From Pseudomonadota bacterium (lineage in GTDB: Bacteria; Hydrothermota; 32-111; QNBC01), in assembly GCA_011682715.1 (NCBI GenBank), contig JAACEC010000110.1, positions 1 through 9,714 of the forward strand: a stretch of 9,714 nt of DNA. The letters are read 5' to 3'. A program made the position numbers and the translations under genes. Below are positions 1 through 7,672 of this stretch, piece by piece; the first letter of the stretch is position 1, and each line of letters begins with the position of its first letter. The notes below the pieces were generated by a model, which worked only from the letters and a program-made list of their open reading frames with translations, did not search any database and had not been told where the DNA came from.

Positions 1-883
1 CTGTAACCTCCGCCCTTGTGGGAATTGAATTTGTTACCATCGATTCCATCATCTGTGTAGCAACAATAACCGGTTTTCCCTTTTCAATGGATTTTGCTAT
101 AATCTCCCTCTGTAAAAGCGGTAGACGGGCAATGGGCAATGTAATACCGAGGTCCCCTCTTGCAACCATTATGGCAAATGAATTGTCGATAATCCCATCA
201 AGGTCGTTTACGGCTTGTTGCGTTTCAATTTTGGAAATAACCTTTATATCCGCCTTTTTCTCCGCCAAAATCGATTTCAACAAATTAACATCCTTGCCTG
301 TTTTTACAAATGACATCGCAAGGAAATCGAGATTGTGCTTAACGGCAAAATCTATATTGTCTTTGTCTTTTCCCGTAAGTGACGGCATTTGCACCGTCTC
401 CCCGATGATATTTACCCCCTTTCCTCCCAGGAGTTTTCCGCCACTCACGACCTTTGCCGTTACGGAATTTTTCCCCACAGATTGAACGGAAACCTCAATT
501 TTCCCGTCATCAAAAACGATTTTATCTCCCTTTTTAATATCATTGATAAAAATCGGGTTATCCAGAATAATGGTCTTTTTATCTCCGGAATCAACCGCGC
601 TGACTTTCCACAGATCATCCTTAGATAAAAATAATTTATCGATTTCGGACGAAACCCGTATTCTGGGCCCCTGCAAATCTCCCATAATGGCAATATTCCT
701 TCCGAAATCGTCGGCTACTTGCCTTATTAACCCTATAAAGTATGACCACTCTTCCTTAGTTCCGTGCGAAAAGTTAATTCTAAAAAGATCGGTACCACTT
801 TCAACCATTGCAGCAATTACTTCTTTGCTTTTCATGGAAGGTCCGCATGTTGCAATTATTTTTGTAAACTTTAGTTTTTTCAT
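1..883 (-). CDS. pyk: Pyruvate kinase, N-terminal 294 residues (C-terminus outside window)
   Basis: Pyruvate kinase transfers phosphate from phosphoenolpyruvate to ADP, the last step of glycolysis, in the cytoplasm. The protein starts MKKLKFTKIIATCGPS, the usual opening of the barrel. Visible motifs are RINFSHG (35-41, active-site Arg and Asn), GDLQGPRIR (68-76), a B-domain insert (about 77-165), ISKIE (216-220, with the catalytic Lys218), MVARGDLG (239-246, Mg-binding Asp), KPVIVATQMMESM (270-282) and PTRAEV (288-293). The C-terminal regulatory domain is beyond the left edge. The start at 883 is fixed by family alignment and by the promoter just upstream. There is no Shine-Dalgarno sequence next to the ATG, and the -10 box ends seven bases before it, so a leaderless message is inferred. 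It diverges from the DUF4097-like gene. Identification is firm. Confidence 0.97.
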   Translation of the reverse strand, partial: MKKLKFTKIIATCGPSMKSKEVIAAMVESGTDLFRINFSHGTKEEWSYFIGLIRQVADDFGRNIAIMGDLQGPRIRVSSEIDKLFLSKDDLWKVSAVDSGDKKTIILDNPIFINDIKKGDKIVFDDGKIEVSVQSVGKNSVTAKVVSGGKLLGGKGVNIIGETVQMPSLTGKDKDNIDFAVKHNLDFLAMSFVKTGKDVNLLKSILAEKKADIKVISKIETQQAVNDLDGIIDNSFAIMVARGDLGITLPIARLPLLQREIIAKSIEKGKPVIVATQMMESMVTNSIPTRAEVT

Positions 884-919
884 AATAGTAAGTATATATC
901 ATTTCCCCCCAAATATCAA
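884..919 (-). promoter_or_regulatory. Sigma-70-type promoter of pyk, predicted leaderless
   Basis: On the minus strand TTGATA (919-914) is followed by a 17-bp spacer and TATACT (896-891), then TACTATT and the ATG at 883. The expected transcription start is at 884-883, the start codon itself. A G6 run lies in the spacer (910-905), about 20 bases before the ATG, so it is too far away to be the ribosome binding site. The rest of the divergent spacer (about 920-994) is very AT-rich and shows no other clear site. Confidence 0.72.
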
Positions 920-994
920 GTTGATTCCACACATCTAACACTTTATTTATATTAATATATTTTAAATTAATACTAAATTTATTTGATTTATCAC

Positions 995-1022
995 TTGACA
1001 TTATTAATAAATTATGTATTAT
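995..1022 (+). promoter_or_regulatory. Sigma-70-type promoter of the DUF4097-like gene
   Basis: A perfect TTGACA (995-1000) is followed by a 16-bp spacer and TATTAT (1017-1022). Transcription would start near 1029, giving a leader of about 29 nt that contains a strong ribosome binding site. Unlike the other three promoters in this window, it gives a conventional leadered message. Confidence 0.75.
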
Positions 1023-1045
1023 TGATTAATAATATTGATAGTTAC

Positions 1046-1054
1046 AAAGGAGGT
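1046..1054 (+). promoter_or_regulatory. Strong Shine-Dalgarno site of the DUF4097-like gene
   Basis: AAAGGAGGT lies three bases before the ATG at 1058, counted from the last T, and its GGAGG core is about five bases from the start codon. It fixes this ATG rather than the in-frame ATG at 983, which lies upstream of the promoter. It also shows that the organism uses canonical anti-SD pairing for some genes. Confidence 0.85.
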
Positions 1055-1057
1055 GTC

Positions 1058-1823
1058 ATGAACGAAAACATAAGGAAAATACTGAAGCTTGTGGCAAGCA
1101 AAAAGATCTCAAGCGAGGACGGGGAAAAATTGATACGAGAGATACTTAGACATGAGAAAGGGAGCACAGAGGAATCTAATACAATAGAGAATATGGAAGC
1201 GACCATTAAAAACATCGATATAAACGCATTTAGCACAGATTTAACTATTTCAGGCAGAGAAGAAGAGGGAGTGGATGCAAACGCAGATGGACCAATGACC
1301 GGAACCCAGGAAGGAGATACATTCTTCATAAAATCACAAAAGGCTGACGATATAACCGTTAAGGCAAACAGATCCCTGAACATCAGAACCAAAATTCTGT
1401 CTGGGGACATAGAGCTAAAAGGGATCAACGGAGATCTCAACATCACTACCGTTTCCGGTGATATAAAAATGAGTGATATTAAAGGAGGATTTATAAAATC
1501 CGTTAGCGGTGATATAGACATTAATGGAGTAAATGGTGATATCACAATCAAATCCGTCTCCGGCCGGAGACATTAGGGCACGTATAATCGATAGCCCTTC
1601 TGTCAGAATCGATACAGTAACTTCTGATATTGATATTGAAATTCCTCGTAATATCGGAATAGATATGAATATTTATTCTAAAAATGGAGATATTGATGTT
1701 GATCTTGACACGGATATAGATTCAAAAACGGAGAAAGGTGTATTGAGGGCAAAAAGAGGAGACGAGCATCTTAAAATAAATATAAATGTTCGTGAAGGAG
1801 ATGTTCACATTAAGGAATATTAG
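1058..1823 (+). pseudogene. DUF4097/YvlB-like beta-repeat protein, frameshifted by a 4-bp duplication
   Basis: As sequenced, the first frame encodes 172 residues and stops at 1574-1576. The remaining about 85 residues continue in another frame to the TAG at 1821-1823. Removing one CCGG of a tandem pair (1560-1567) restores a single 253-residue protein. Residues 1-35 (MNENIRKILKLVASKKISSE...) resemble the short helical SHOCT-like N-terminus of YvlB/LiaX-type proteins. An acidic linker follows, then a DUF4097-type beta-repeat region with SGDIELKG, VSGDIKMSD, VSGDIDING and, after repair, SVSGDIRARI. The repaired repeat matches its neighbours exactly, which is the best evidence that the frame really was broken here. 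No signal peptide or membrane segment is seen. DUF4097 proteins are often linked to envelope-stress functions, but the role here is unknown. An internal ATG at 1533 could start the second part but has a poorly spaced ribosome site. The gene may be a pseudogene, a reversible variant, or an assembly error. Confidence 0.82.
1556..1571. repeat. Perfect 16-bp palindrome containing tandem CCGG at the frameshift
   Basis: GTCTCCGGCCGGAGAC equals its own reverse complement. It consists of GTCTCCGGAGAC, itself a 12-bp palindrome, with its central CCGG present twice (1560-1563 and 1564-1567). The extra four bases shift the reading frame of the DUF4097-like gene. Confidence 0.9.
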
Positions 1824-3004
1824 TTGTAAAAATCCCATTTTCCAACGATAGAGAAACGTTTCCAATAGAGATTGTAACTCGCATACAACGAAGCATCGAT
1901 GAATTTAATCTCGGCAACAGGGGAAACTTCGATTTCCTTTTCGTTACCCGCAATTTTGACACCGGGATTCAGGAAAAGCGCATCCTTAGGCTCCCAGATC
2001 AGTGTATTGTATGTAATTAAACTGTAGGTGAATGTTGTATCGTATTTCACACTCCCAAAGAGGTAACCTTTGTAATATTTCCGATTAAATAGAGCCGTTG
2101 CAGATAGTTTAAGGCTGTCCGAAGGGAAATAGTAATGAAACGAAGAGTAAATATAGGGCTTGATCCCATAGTAATTGAATGTATATGCTTCCCCTATGAA
2201 ACAGTAATTAGCACCGAGTTTTAATAAATTTTTTGAATCCAATCTTAGAGTATGGGAAGCATTAACAGAAAATAATTGATTGTAGTAATCGTAATAGATA
2301 CCCGCTTCAGACATGTTAAATATACTCTTATCGAGATATGTGAATATACCAAATTCCGATAGGCTCTTGCCGGTATTAAGGTTACCTTCAAGTTTGAATC
2401 TTTTAATTATATTTGAAAATTGCAATGCAATACTACCAGCGTCGTATTCGAAATTAAAAAACTGTCCGGGGTTATAGCCTGATAATTTTACCTTATATTT
2501 TAAGGAATTTTCATTGTAGTTTGACACAAAGGACAAAATCAGGGGGCATTTCCCGTTATTCCATTTTAGATTTTGATAAATAATGTAGTTGTTTAGAGAG
2601 TCGTTATTAAAACTTGTAACCCCTGTTTTCCCCGAGACATCTCTTGCATAATTATGAACTAAATATGCACCGAATATGTTCGAACCAAAGACTTTGCCGT
2701 ACAACAATCGCGATAGTGTCACGCCATTATAGCCGTTGTCTGCCATCGAAACGAGTCCGCTAGCATTTGTTATAACACCTCCTATACGATTGGAATAATA
2801 GACATAATCGGTATCTCCCGTAAACGGATTTTGCCTTCCTATGCTAATACCGAAAGGGTAAATAATATACGTGTTTCCTCTCATCAAAGCAACATCGGGA
2901 ACCTCTATCGAATCCGGCTCTAAGATTTCAAGGGAGAATAGCGTCGATGAAGCTAAAATAACAAGTAAAAGAGCGCTAAAACCAATTTTCTTCATATCTC
3001 TCAT
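1820..3004 (-). CDS. Exported putative outer-membrane beta-barrel protein
   Basis: With a start at 3004 the protein has 394 residues. A signal peptide is clear: MRDMKK, then a hydrophobic stretch (GFSALLLVILASSTLFS) and a likely cut before LEILEPDS. The mature part has no helix-like stretches. It is full of alternating polar/aromatic segments rich in Tyr, Phe, Asn and Ser (for example KPYIYSSFHYYF and ASLYASYNLYW), typical of amphipathic barrel strands, and it ends WKRFSIVGKWDFYN. The last residue is Asn rather than the usual Phe. I do not recognise a named family. It is the last gene of the overlapping operon, and its start lies inside the end of the propeller gene. The start at 3004 has GGGAAAGAG upstream at useful spacing; the ATG at 2995 (MKKIGF) is an alternative with a poor site, and an ATG at 3028 would lengthen the tail before the signal peptide. 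Its TAA overlaps the TAG of the convergent gene, leaving no room for a terminator between them. Confidence 0.7.
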   Translation of the reverse strand: MRDMKKIGFSALLLVILASSTLFSLEILEPDSIEVPDVALMRGNTYIIYPFGISIGRQNPFTGDTDYVYYSNRIGGVITNASGLVSMADNGYNGVTLSRLLYGKVFGSNIFGAYLVHNYARDVSGKTGVTSFNNDSLNNYIIYQNLKWNNGKCPLILSFVSNYNENSLKYKVKLSGYNPGQFFNFEYDAGSIALQFSNIIKRFKLEGNLNTGKSLSEFGIFTYLDKSIFNMSEAGIYYDYYNQLFSVNASHTLRLDSKNLLKLGANYCFIGEAYTFNYYGIKPYIYSSFHYYFPSDSLKLSATALFNRKYYKGYLFGSVKYDTTFTYSLITYNTLIWEPKDALFLNPGVKIAGNEKEIEVSPVAEIKFIDASLYASYNLYWKRFSIVGKWDFYN

Positions 3005-4319
3005 CGTTTTCACTCTTTCCCATACCATTATTCAGGTTTATTTTAACACGTGCAGATAGAGTTTTCTTGAAATATCCCCGTGATGAATAGGTCGGTTGCA
3101 ACTCCATTTTCACCTTATATTCGCCGTCAGGGCATATTTTCCCTCTGTTGGATTTACCGTCCCATAGAATATTATTTTTCCCCGGTTTTAGTCTTTTTGG
3201 AAATGTAAATGATCTGACAATCGTATTGTTTTTATCGTAAATTTTGAGTCTCGCAATGGCAAAATCTGTGGAAAATACAACAAATGTTATTCCCGGATAT
3301 TGTTTTGTAAGTACGGGAGGAGAAACATCCATTATATTGCCGTCTATCCCCATCCAATAATACGATATGCCGTTACGATCAACAATAAATATTTGCCCGA
3401 ATCGTTTCCAAATCGATATATATTGCGGGTAATAAAATTCCTTATCTCCTGTTCCGAATTTACCGAAATTACATACATATTTCAAATCACCCGTTAATTT
3501 TACGATTCGACTATTCTTATTATCCACAAGATAGAGATTTCTGTAAAAGTCATTGGCTATATCGGTAAAATTACATTTTCCGAGGTCATACGACGGGGTA
3601 TCATACTCATCTATTTTATTCAAATGAAAATCAAATTTCTCAACACTCTTACCGTTATGCGTTACGGCATAAATCACAGAAGGACCACTAATCTGCCACA
3701 TATCCACACGCCTTATGGCGGTGATTTTCCCTGGTGATTGCACACTAATACTTTTAAGGATTTTCCCTTTCATTGTAACTTTTATTACTCTATTGGACAA
3801 CGCATCGGAAACAAAGATAAAATTCCCGTCGCCGAAATCAACCCCCATAGGAAGAACATTGTGTAAAACGGTTCTCACGTAATGAAGCGAATCATTCCTA
3901 TACTTAAATAGAATAACGGCTTTTTTACCCACATCGCCAACGATAACATCACCGGAAGGAACAGCTTTTATAATAACAGGATTTTTAATACTATCCTTAA
4001 AGGAGATAAGTTTGTTAAAGCCAACATTATAGAGTATGTCTCCGTTGATTTGGTCTGCCAAAAATATTATAAGTTCATCATCGTCATCAAAACCCTTTTT
4101 ATCTTTTTCCCTCAACTTCACTGCGGAAATGCCACCGGCTTCGGCAAAAGAAATCGATTTTCCGTATACCATTTTGTATGTCGAAACATTTACCTTATGA
4201 ATGCCCATGGAATGTCCGTACGGGGGATAAACGAACATGTCGTCGTACGTTTCCGCACCAAGAATAATGCTACAGAATAATAAACTAATCAGAACCGTAT
4301 AAAACTTTATATATCTCAT
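2976..4319 (-). CDS. Exported NHL-type beta-propeller protein with C-terminal FlgD-like Ig domain
   Basis: A 447-residue protein. Residues 1-22 are a signal peptide (MRYIKFYTVLISLLFCSIILGA); Cys16 lies in its core but not in a good lipobox. Residues about 30-335 hold repeated short beta segments of NHL/6-bladed propeller type, such as PMGVDFGDGNFIFVSDALSNRVIKV (about 157-181), NLYLVDNKNSRIVKL (261-275) and FGKFGTGDKEFYYPQYISI (285-303), followed by IFIVDRNG. Residues about 340-410 look like the FlgD Ig-like domain, with the diagnostic GKNNILWDGKSNRGK and CPDGEYKVKM. Such pairs are usually periplasmic or surface-exposed and bind proteins or glycans; no catalytic residues are apparent. The start overlaps the end of the transglycosylase gene by 35 bp, with GAGGT just before the ATG. 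A role as a partner of the transglycosylase and barrel protein is inferred from context only. Confidence 0.8.
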   Translation of the reverse strand: MRYIKFYTVLISLLFCSIILGAETYDDMFVYPPYGHSMGIHKVNVSTYKMVYGKSISFAEAGGISAVKLREKDKKGFDDDDELIIFLADQINGDILYNVGFNKLISFKDSIKNPVIIKAVPSGDVIVGDVGKKAVILFKYRNDSLHYVRTVLHNVLPMGVDFGDGNFIFVSDALSNRVIKVTMKGKILKSISVQSPGKITAIRRVDMWQISGPSVIYAVTHNGKSVEKFDFHLNKIDEYDTPSYDLGKCNFTDIANDFYRNLYLVDNKNSRIVKLTGDLKYVCNFGKFGTGDKEFYYPQYISIWKRFGQIFIVDRNGISYYWMGIDGNIMDVSPPVLTKQYPGITFVVFSTDFAIARLKIYDKNNTIVRSFTFPKRLKPGKNNILWDGKSNRGKICPDGEYKVKMELQPTYSSRGYFKKTLSARVKINLNNGMGKSENDERYEENWF

Positions 4320-6322
4320 ATGACCTCATCACATTCTTTACGTATCTTTCCGTTTCCACATAAGGGATGTGCTCGATAAAATCGACATTTCCACCGCCGT
4401 TTGCCGGGAAACTCCCTCCATTGTAGTGGGCTATAACCTGCAAAACATTACCATTATATTTTCTCATCAATTCCGATATATAAAATGTACCCGCGTCTAT
4501 ATTGTAGTCGAGATCAAAATATCTTTTTCTGTTAAACCTCTTCAAATGTCTGAAAGTAGAAGGTAATATTTGCATAACTCCAATTGCTCCCATTCTTGAA
4601 ACGGCACGCCGTTGAAACCAACTTTCCTCTCGTATAATAGCATAAATCAGCGATTTATCAACACCATATTCCGCAGATGCATCTCTGACCACAGAAGCAT
4701 ATCCCGGTGGGAAAAGAAAATAATACAACGAATCATTAATTGCCCACCCCGTTTTAATGCAGTCATTCAGATATTTTTTTGCAAAATTTATGGATAGCGG
4801 ATAATTCCCCGATTTGCAGGCATATTTTGCAAGCGGAAGATAATATCCTCCGTTTTTGGATTCTTTCAGAATTTTCTTCACAACACTTTGATAACCACTT
4901 GTAATCCCAATCTCAAGGGGCTTTAATAGGTTTGCATTTTTTATAGGATAAACATTATCAAAATTATTGCTGTCCTCCTCAACGGCATAGTAATTTGCCG
5001 GATATCTCTGCTTTAGGTATTCCCTGTAATATATAGCAAGCCCTTTATTGTTGAGAGCCTTAGACATATTCGTTAAGGTATAAGCCATTTTAGGCGTAAG
5101 AATGCCTGTTTGTGAAACAAATTGATTGATTATATCCTGAAACAGTGTGGTGTCTCCTGTCTCATATATGGCAAATAGAGCCCTTTCTTTAAAGTAAATA
5201 GGGATATCATATCCGAGAGTAATTCTATAGTAACGGATTTTTCTTTTATCATCCATTTGTGCCATTCTGTAATATGCCTCTCCCACATGTTTTTCTCTGT
5301 TGTGACAATACTTTATGTAGTACATAAGGAATCTCTTTGCCTTTTTGTATTTTTTCATTTTATAGTAAGACAAACCTATGTAAAACGACGCTTCGCTTGT
5401 GTGACTGTTACGTTTTCTCCACAACAATCTTATTGCACTTCTATATCTTTTCAAATGATAGTAACAAACTGCTCTTATCTTTCTATTGCCCCAAGAATAG
5501 CGGGACAAAGGGGATATAACAGAAAGTGCACTTCTGTATCTGCCGAATGCAATATAGATTTGCGATGCTTTATACCTTAATTTGCCGTGAATTTTTCTAT
5601 CTTTTCTTAAATAGTACAACGATTTCAATGCATATTCGGAGTCAGGGAAACGGTTCACTATGAATTTAAAGTAATAGTAAGCACGCTCTTTATCTCTAAC
5701 GATATAACAATCTTTTGCTAACATGTAAATATTCTCGATCCCTCTGAATGTTAGCAGTTTTTTTCTGAGAGAAATTGCCTTTCGGTACATGGACAATTTT
5801 TCATACACATAAACTCTCGAATCATAATTCAACCGTTGAATCTCATCTTTTATATTCCCACTCTTTCCTCCTTTTAAAATCAACTTGTACATCTTGTAGA
5901 AAGAGGTATCAGGCAAAGCATCCGTATAGACTCTCACGGAATCCTTTACATTGTGATCAACGAAATAAAACAGTTTAATGAGCGAATCGTTCCTCAATTC
6001 GGCATATTTCAATATAAACGAATCGTTATGCGTCTTTTTGTATACCCTTACGATATCGTAAAACAGTGTGTCATCCGATTCGGCTTCAAATTCGTTTGCA
6101 TAAAAAAGAGCCGAATCAAGATTATTCGTTTCCTCGAAATAACGCATTTTAACATATCCCGTCATCTCCTCAGGAATATTACTGACTGTTTGCGGACACA
6201 TAAGAGTATGCTTTTCCCCAATCGCCTCTTTTTATGTAAACGGATAAATTTTCGGCTTTACTGCCTACATACCCTCCGCTATATAAAAACATCAGGGGGA
6301 TAAGAAAAATTAATCTCTTCAT
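4285..6322 (-). CDS. TPR-helical soluble lytic murein transglycosylase (Slt-like), one-base frameshift near the N-terminus
   Basis: Cleaves the glycan strand of peptidoglycan in the periplasm, forming 1,6-anhydro-muramyl ends. The main frame (6201-4285, 638 residues) has an alpha-helical TPR-like region to about residue 490, for example KRYRSAIRLLW and KKYKKAKRFLMYYIKY, recalling the Slt70 superhelix. The SLT domain follows at about 500-632. Its motifs are IREES (catalytic Glu526, codon 4626-4624), GAIGVMQILPST, NIDAGTFYISEL, AHYNGG and YVETERYVKNV, so the enzyme core is intact. This frame lacks a signal peptide. A second frame starts at 6322 with MKRLIFLIPLMFLY and a cleavage-like SKA, continues with a helix matching the TPR pattern (YIKRGDWGKAYSYVSAN), and stops at 6181-6179. 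Dropping one base between about 6231 and 6182, most likely near 6182, joins them into a 678-residue exported protein. The ATG at 6322 overlaps the TGA of the regulator gene (ATGA), which supports it as the true start. Otherwise translation from 6201 would give an unexported protein. The lesion may be a sequencing error or a real mutation. Confidence 0.88.
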
Positions 6323-7599
6323 TCAATCTCTTTTATTCGTTTCGAAAGCGTATTTCTGTGGACCCCAAGAATGGAAGCCGCTTTATTGATATTTCCGTTT
6401 GTAAAATTCAATATCTTCTTTATATACTTATCCTCCACCTCTTTAAGCGAAAGAAAACCGGTTTCTTCCACGATCTGTTCATCCCCTCTAAAAATCATAT
6501 GCCTTCTCAAATAATTTATAAGTTCTCTCACGTTCCCTTTCCATTCTTTGTCCAAAAGTGAGAGATAAAATTTTTCTCCGATGCTGTTGTATTCCTCGGG
6601 AAATTCTTTCTTCACAATATATCTTGCTATGGCAATTATATCTTCCTGTCTCTCTCTCAAGGGAGGGATATTGATCCTTATCACATTCAATCTATAATAA
6701 AGATCCTCGCGAAAGTTCCCTTTTTTTACTTCTGTTTCCACATCCCTGTTGGTGGCGGCGATAATACGCGTATCGGTCTTTATCTCTTTATTTCCCCCGA
6801 TTCTTACGATAACGTTCGTTTCAATGGCTCTTAGTATTTTTGATTGTACGTCCAATGACATTTCGCCTATCTCGTCTAAAAATAACGTCCCCCCGGAAGC
6901 TCCCTCAAATTTTCCTTTTCTTCGGGAAACGCTCCCCGTATAAGCACCTTTCTCGTTGCCAAACAGTTCGGCTTCTACAAGTTCCTTCGGAAGAGCGGCA
7001 CTGTTAACTGCTATAAATGGCGCCCTACTTCTGTCACTTAATTTATGTATAGCCTGGGCAGCCACCTCTTTTCCCACTCCTGTCTCTCCGGTAATCAAAA
7101 CCGGGTAATTTACCTCAGCTGCTTTTTTTATCAAACTAAGTACCTTTTTCGAAGCGGGGGAAGATGCTATAAATAGGTCATTTTTTAAAAGATTATCTAA
7201 TTTTTTGTTAGTACTAGTCAAATCTCTCTTCAGATTTACCGTTTTTTCTATGTTTTTAATTTTTACCAACAACTCATCGAGATTCACCGGTTTCGTAATA
7301 TAATCGTATGCCCCCATTTTCATTGCGTTTACCGCATCTTCGATAGAGCCGTATGCCGTTACCATTATAAAATAGATTTCATCCCCCTCCAAATTTTTTA
7401 TGTATTTAAGTACATCAAAACCATTTTCCTCTCCTAATCTGAAATCGGATATAACAACATTTGGCACATTTCCGCTCTCAATAACACTTTTCAAATCATG
7501 AAACCCGACAAAAGCCTCCGCCTTGTATCCGTTATCCCTGAAGTATCCGGATAGCAATACTCGCTGGTTTTTTTCGTCATCTACAACAAAAATTTTCAT
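6319..7599 (-). CDS. Sigma-54-dependent response regulator, NtrC family (REC - AAA+ - Fis HTH)
   Basis: A phosphorylation-controlled activator that hydrolyses ATP to open sigma-54 promoters. It has 426 residues from the ATG at 7599. The receiver domain (1-118) has the acidic pair DDE (7-9), phospho-acceptor Asp52 in ISDFRLG, Thr81 and Lys103 (YITKP). The AAA+ domain (about 141-368) has Walker A GETGVGKE (171-178), a GAYTGS loop (218-223), Walker B TLFLDEIGEM, sensor AATNRD, arginine-finger region FREDLYYRLNV, PPLRERQEDI and sensor II GNVRELIN. A Fis-type helix-turn-helix is at about 398-424 (NINKAASILGVHRNTLSKRI). The GAYTGS loop differs from the usual GAFTGA at two positions. A TTG at 7605 in frame would add MS but falls at the last base of the predicted -10 box, so it is rejected. 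No histidine kinase is in the window. It heads the operon and its TGA overlaps the next ATG, so its own output may reach sites elsewhere or its own operon. Confidence 0.96.
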   Translation of the reverse strand: MKIFVVDDEKNQRVLLSGYFRDNGYKAEAFVGFHDLKSVIESGNVPNVVISDFRLGEENGFDVLKYIKNLEGDEIYFIMVTAYGSIEDAVNAMKMGAYDYITKPVNLDELLVKIKNIEKTVNLKRDLTSTNKKLDNLLKNDLFIASSPASKKVLSLIKKAAEVNYPVLITGETGVGKEVAAQAIHKLSDRSRAPFIAVNSAALPKELVEAELFGNEKGAYTGSVSRRKGKFEGASGGTLFLDEIGEMSLDVQSKILRAIETNVIVRIGGNKEIKTDTRIIAATNRDVETEVKKGNFREDLYYRLNVIRINIPPLRERQEDIIAIARYIVKKEFPEEYNSIGEKFYLSLLDKEWKGNVRELINYLRRHMIFRGDEQIVEETGFLSLKEVEDKYIKKILNFTNGNINKAASILGVHRNTLSKRIKEIE

Positions 7600-7604
7600 A
7601 CTCA

Positions 7605-7633
7605 ATAATACATTAGTCGATTTAAAGCGTCAA
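7605..7633 (-). promoter_or_regulatory. Sigma-70-type promoter of the regulator operon, predicted leaderless
   Basis: On the minus strand TTGACG (7633-7628) is followed by a 17-bp spacer and TATTAT (7610-7605), then TGAGT and the ATG at 7599. The expected transcript start is at 7599-7598, so the message would begin at or within the AUG. There is no Shine-Dalgarno sequence. No sigma-54 -24/-12 pair is evident upstream. Confidence 0.72.
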
Positions 7634-7672
7634 GTTATAAAGTTTTATTGATTTTTTCTCGTTTTTTAAAAC

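Noticed and set aside
905..910. G6 run on the minus strand as a Shine-Dalgarno site for pyk
   Set aside because: It is over 20 bases from the ATG and lies in the promoter spacer, upstream of the predicted transcript start.
1533..1823. Separate 96-residue gene starting at ATG 1533
   Set aside because: Its first 12 residues have no repeat character, the GGAG before it is only three bases away, and the rest continues the upstream beta-repeats exactly once one CCGG is removed. It is the broken end of one gene.
7474..7489. Possible sigma-54 site (TTGGCACATTTCCGCT) on the plus strand
   Set aside because: The GG-to-GC spacing is one base off the -24/-12 rule, and it lies inside the regulator gene with no plus-strand gene downstream.
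7603..7605. TTG start of the regulator (MSMKIF)
   Set aside because: It would add only two residues, and its first base is the last base of the predicted -10 box. The ATG at 7599 fits the family start better.
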